NCBI RefSeq assembly: GCF_014084125.1
Contig: NZ_CP048405.1
Coordinates: forward strand, 4,464,001 to 4,528,000
DNA: 64,000 nucleotides
Source of the DNA: Streptacidiphilus sp. PB12-B1b
Lineage (GTDB): Bacteria > Actinomycetota > Actinomycetes > Streptomycetales > Streptomycetaceae
Direction of reading: 5' to 3'
The notes under the pieces are model-generated. The model was not told the DNA's origin. It saw only the letters and a program-made list of their open reading frames with translations, and did not search any database. Within the stretch, counting starts at the first letter, position 1. Each line of letters opens with the position of its first letter. The translations under genes were made by a program, and so were the position numbers. Shown piece by piece: positions 61,487 through 64,000 of this stretch.

Positions 61487-62857
61487 ATGACCGCACACGA
61501 CGAGCTGCGCAGCCGGATCGCGGCGCTGATGCCCCGGGCCAGGGCCGACCTGGCCGAGCTGGTGGCGATCCCCTCGGTCGCCGACCCGCGCCAGTACCCG
61601 CCGGAGCGCTGCCGCGAGGCCGCCGAGTGGCTGGTGGCCGCGTTCACCGAGGCCGGCCTGCTGGACGTCCGGCTGGAGCCGACCCCGGACGGCAGCCACG
61701 CCGTCATCGGGCACCGGCCGCCGCCGCCCGGCGCGCCGACGGTGCTGCTGTACTGCCACTACGACGTGCAGCCGCCGCTGGACGACGCGGCCTGGACCTC
61801 CCCGCCGTTCGAGCTGACCGAGCGCGACGGCCGCTGGTACGGGCGCGGCGCCGCCGACTGCAAGGGCAACATCGTGATGCACCTGACCGCGCTGCGGGCG
61901 CTCGGCGACGACATCCCGGTGGGCATCGTGCTGGCCGCCGAGGGCTCCGAGGAGCAGGGCACCGGCGGCATGGAGGAGTTCGTGCCGCCGCACGCCGACG
62001 AGCTGCGCGCGGACGTGCTGCTGGTCTGCGACACCGGCAACGCGGCGGTGGGCGTGCCGACTGCCACCACCAGTCTGCGCGGGATGGCCAACCTGGTGGT
62101 GGGCGTGGACAGCCTGCACGGCAACGTCCACTCGGGGATGTTCGGCGGCGCGGCCCCGGACGCCCTGGCGGCGCTGATCCGGATGCTGGACTCGCTGCGC
62201 GACCCGGACGGCGGCACCCGGATCGACGGCCTGGACTGCACGGGCACCTGGGACGGCGTCGGCTACGACGAGCAACAGTTCCGCGCCGACGCCGGGGTCC
62301 TGGACGGGGTCGGGCTGACCGGCTCCGGTACCGTCGCCGACCGGCTGTGGGCCCGCCCGGCGGTGACCGTGCTGGGCATCGACTGCCCGCCGGTGGTCGG
62401 CTCGGCCGCCGCCGTCCCCGGCAGCGCCCGGGCGCGGGTGAGCCTGCGGGTGCCGCCGGGCATGGACCCGGTCGCCGCCCGGGACGCGCTCGCGGCCCAC
62501 CTGCGCGCGGCGGCGCCCTGGGGGGTGCGGGTGTCCGTCGAGAACGAGTCCACCGGCTCGCCGTTCCGGGCAGACACCGGCGGCCCCGCCTACGCGACGC
62601 TGGACGCGGCCATGAAGGAGGTCTACGGGCGGCCGATGTCGGTCATGGGCCAGGGCGGCTCCATCCCGCTGTGCAACGTCTTCGCGCGGACCTTCCCGGA
62701 GGCGGAGATCGTGCTGATGGGCGTCGAGGAGCCGCGCTGCCTGATCCACGCGCCCGACGAGAGCGTGGACCCGGCCGAGATCGAGCACATGGCGCATGTC
62801 GAGGCACTGTTCCTGAGCCGGTACGCTCGCGGCACCGGCAGCGCCGTCGGCGGCTGA
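61487..62857 (+). CDS. M20-family dipeptidase/metallopeptidase
   Basis: A 456-residue cytosolic zinc peptidase. The metal site residues are in LLYCHYDVQPP and GRGAADCKGNIVMH (bridging Asp), with the catalytic Glu pair in AAEGSEEQGTGG, and further ligands in LLVCDTGN and EEPRCLIHAPDES. A dimerization domain is inserted at about residues 190-310. It resembles carnosinase-like dipeptidases. AAGGAG precedes ATG 61487. It is probably co-transcribed with the permease and small membrane protein. Confidence 0.92.
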   Translation: MTAHDELRSRIAALMPRARADLAELVAIPSVADPRQYPPERCREAAEWLVAAFTEAGLLDVRLEPTPDGSHAVIGHRPPPPGAPTVLLYCHYDVQPPLDDAAWTSPPFELTERDGRWYGRGAADCKGNIVMHLTALRALGDDIPVGIVLAAEGSEEQGTGGMEEFVPPHADELRADVLLVCDTGNAAVGVPTATTSLRGMANLVVGVDSLHGNVHSGMFGGAAPDALAALIRMLDSLRDPDGGTRIDGLDCTGTWDGVGYDEQQFRADAGVLDGVGLTGSGTVADRLWARPAVTVLGIDCPPVVGSAAAVPGSARARVSLRVPPGMDPVAARDALAAHLRAAAPWGVRVSVENESTGSPFRADTGGPAYATLDAAMKEVYGRPMSVMGQGGSIPLCNVFARTFPEAEIVLMGVEEPRCLIHAPDESVDPAEIEHMAHVEALFLSRYARGTGSAVGG

Positions 62858-62915
62858 GCCGCCGACCGGGGCAGTCGGCCCGAAGTTCCGTGGACCCGAA
62901 GGGAGTCAGCGTCCG

Positions 62916-63875
62916 ATGAGCGCCTCCGGAGGCAGCAGGGCCGTGGTCGCGGCGCTGGGCGCCAACCTCGCCATCGCCGTGGCCAAGTTCGTCGCCTTCG
63001 CCTTCAGCGGCTCCTCCTCGATGCTGGCCGAGGGGGTGCACTCGCTGGCCGACTCCGGCAACCAGGTGCTGCTGCTGTTCGGCGGCCGCCGGGCCAAGCG
63101 GGCGGCGGACACCGAGCACCCCTTCGGCTACGGGCGCGAGCGGTACGTCTCCGGCTTCCTGGTGTCCATCGTGCTGTTCACCCTCGGCGGGGTGTTCGCG
63201 CTGTACGAGGGCTACGAGAAGGTCAGCCACCCGCACCCGGTGGACGACTGGTACTGGCCGGTCGGCGTGCTCCTGTTCGCCATGGCCGCCGAGGGCATGT
63301 CGTTCCGCACCGCCGTCGGCGAGGCCCGGCAGGGCAAAGGCGCGCAGTCCTGGCCACAGTACGTGCGCACGGCCAAGGCCCCGGAGCTGCCGGTGGTGCT
63401 GCTGGAGGACTTCGGCGCGCTGATCGGCCTGGTGCTGGCGCTGATCGGGGTCGGCACGGCGGTGCTCACCCATGACGGGGTGTGGGACGGCGCGGGCTCG
63501 CTCGGCATCGGGACGCTGCTGGTGCTGATCGCGGTGGTACTGGCCACGGAGACCAAGTCGCTGCTGCTGGGCGAGTCGGCGGGCCCGCAGGTGGTGGAGC
63601 GGATCCGGGCGGCACTGGTGGACGGCGAGTCGGTGTTCCGGGTGATCCACATGCGCACGCTGCACCTGGGCCCGGAGGAGCTGCTGGTGGCCGCGAAGAT
63701 CTCGGTGCCCGCCGAGGCCACCGGCGCGCAGATCGCGGGCGCCATCAACGCGGCCGAGGCCCGGGTGCGCGCCGCCGAGCCGATCGCCCGGGTGATCTAC
63801 CTGGAGCCCGACCTGTACGACGAGGCCGTCGCCGCCGCGGGCGGCAACCCGGCGGCCACCCCGGGCGGTCGCTGA
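62916..63875 (+). CDS. cation diffusion facilitator (CDF) transporter
   Basis: A 319-residue divalent-metal/H+ antiporter with six helices. The TM2 site is HSLAD (His42, Asp46), the TM5 site LLEDFGAL (Glu164, Asp165), as in the SLC30A9-like branch. The C-terminal domain (VFRVIHMRTLHLGPEELLVA) is the cytoplasmic dimer fold. It probably exports Zn2+ or Mn2+. It starts 58 nt after the peptidase, so it may belong to the same transcript. Confidence 0.92.
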   Translation: MSASGGSRAVVAALGANLAIAVAKFVAFAFSGSSSMLAEGVHSLADSGNQVLLLFGGRRAKRAADTEHPFGYGRERYVSGFLVSIVLFTLGGVFALYEGYEKVSHPHPVDDWYWPVGVLLFAMAAEGMSFRTAVGEARQGKGAQSWPQYVRTAKAPELPVVLLEDFGALIGLVLALIGVGTAVLTHDGVWDGAGSLGIGTLLVLIAVVLATETKSLLLGESAGPQVVERIRAALVDGESVFRVIHMRTLHLGPEELLVAAKISVPAEATGAQIAGAINAAEARVRAAEPIARVIYLEPDLYDEAVAAAGGNPAATPGGR

Positions 63876-63900
63876 CCGGCCCGGGGCGGCGGCGCGGGGT

Positions 63901-64000
63901 CAGCCCTGGGCCAGCGAGCCCAGGTAGGCGTCGGCGGCCTCCGGCGTGAAGAACCAGTTCGGGAAGTCCGACGGGTTGTCGAAGCCGTTGGCGAAGCGGG
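63901..64000 (-). CDS. unidentified gene, C-terminal 32 codons (runs off window)
   Basis: The reverse strand before a TGA at 63903-63901 reads FANGFDNPSDFPNWFFTPEA, then ADAYLGSLAQG. The codon bias and G/C third positions indicate real coding sequence. I do not recognise the family from this tail. It converges with the CDF gene. Confidence 0.6.

Noticed and set aside
1-64000. CRISPR arrays, prophage, integrative element or a secondary-metabolite gene cluster
   Set aside because: No repeat-spacer pattern, integrase, attachment repeats or PKS/NRPS/terpene genes were found. asnB, mutAB and the exporter are isolated housekeeping or accessory genes here.

Overview
The window is very GC-rich, codon-dense DNA with GTG/ATG starts, GGAGG-type ribosome binding sites and many short stop/start overlaps. 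It carries typical streptomycete features: an SAV2177-type methyltransferase, an RsbW-like anti-sigma factor, a DasR-type site before nagB, CebR-like operators and DHA2 exporters. It looks like chromosomal DNA of a Streptomycetaceae actinomycete (Streptomyces, Kitasatospora or Streptacidiphilus). That assignment is an inference from gene content.

Layout. 1-3.2 kb: 5' end of a DEAD-box helicase gene, an initiator tRNA-Met with its terminator, an NAD(P)H-binding protein and a fatty-acyl-CoA synthetase. 3.2-8.0 kb: alpha/beta hydrolase plus PucR-type regulator, a secreted lipase, a methyltransferase and an anti-sigma kinase. 8.4-13.5 kb: a frameshifted APC permease, then efeB, efeO and a secreted phosphoesterase, with no efeU in view. 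13.9-19.7 kb: a beta-glucan locus of divergent secreted GH9 and GH16 enzymes around a 32-bp perfect palindrome, followed by a LacI regulator. 19.7-26.7 kb: a duplicated YbjQ protein, an IS5-type transposase scar, asnB, an ECF42-like sigma factor with its DGPF/YCII partner, DUF1801, a decayed SDR, VanZ and GlsB. 26.8-33.7 kb: a zinc-ribbon protein, the mutA-mutB-meaB operon and PPK2. 33.8-41.9 kb: an oligopeptide-type ABC importer with a GH4 phospho-glycosidase and a BadF-type sugar kinase. 42.1-44.0 kb: a small WXG100-like/type VII cassette. 44.0-50.4 kb: a LacI-controlled CUT1 sugar importer with a GH13 glucosidase and no ATPase gene. 50.7-64 kb: DHA2 exporter, roadblock/ArsR pair, AIM24, UspA, nagB, amidohydrolase, SAM methyltransferase, PAP2 protein, an APC permease-small membrane protein-M20 peptidase-CDF series, and the end of an unidentified gene.

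How it fits together. Three loci handle glycans. Secreted GH9 and GH16 enzymes would release beta-gluco-oligosaccharides. The Opp-type importer with GH4 and kinase is a plausible phosphorylating route for beta-disaccharides that needs no PTS. The CUT1 importer with GH13 handles alpha-glucosides. The GH9 gene and the Opp-type locus share a near-identical 17-nt element just upstream of their start codons, which suggests a common regulator. nagB with a DasR-type site links the region to amino-sugar control.

Sequence quality. Four otherwise intact genes (APC permease, zinc-ribbon protein, BadF kinase, second LacI regulator) are each broken by what looks like one missing base in or next to a G/C run. 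This pattern favours assembly or basecalling error over true decay. Two other loci (IS5 remnant, SDR remnant) look truly degraded.
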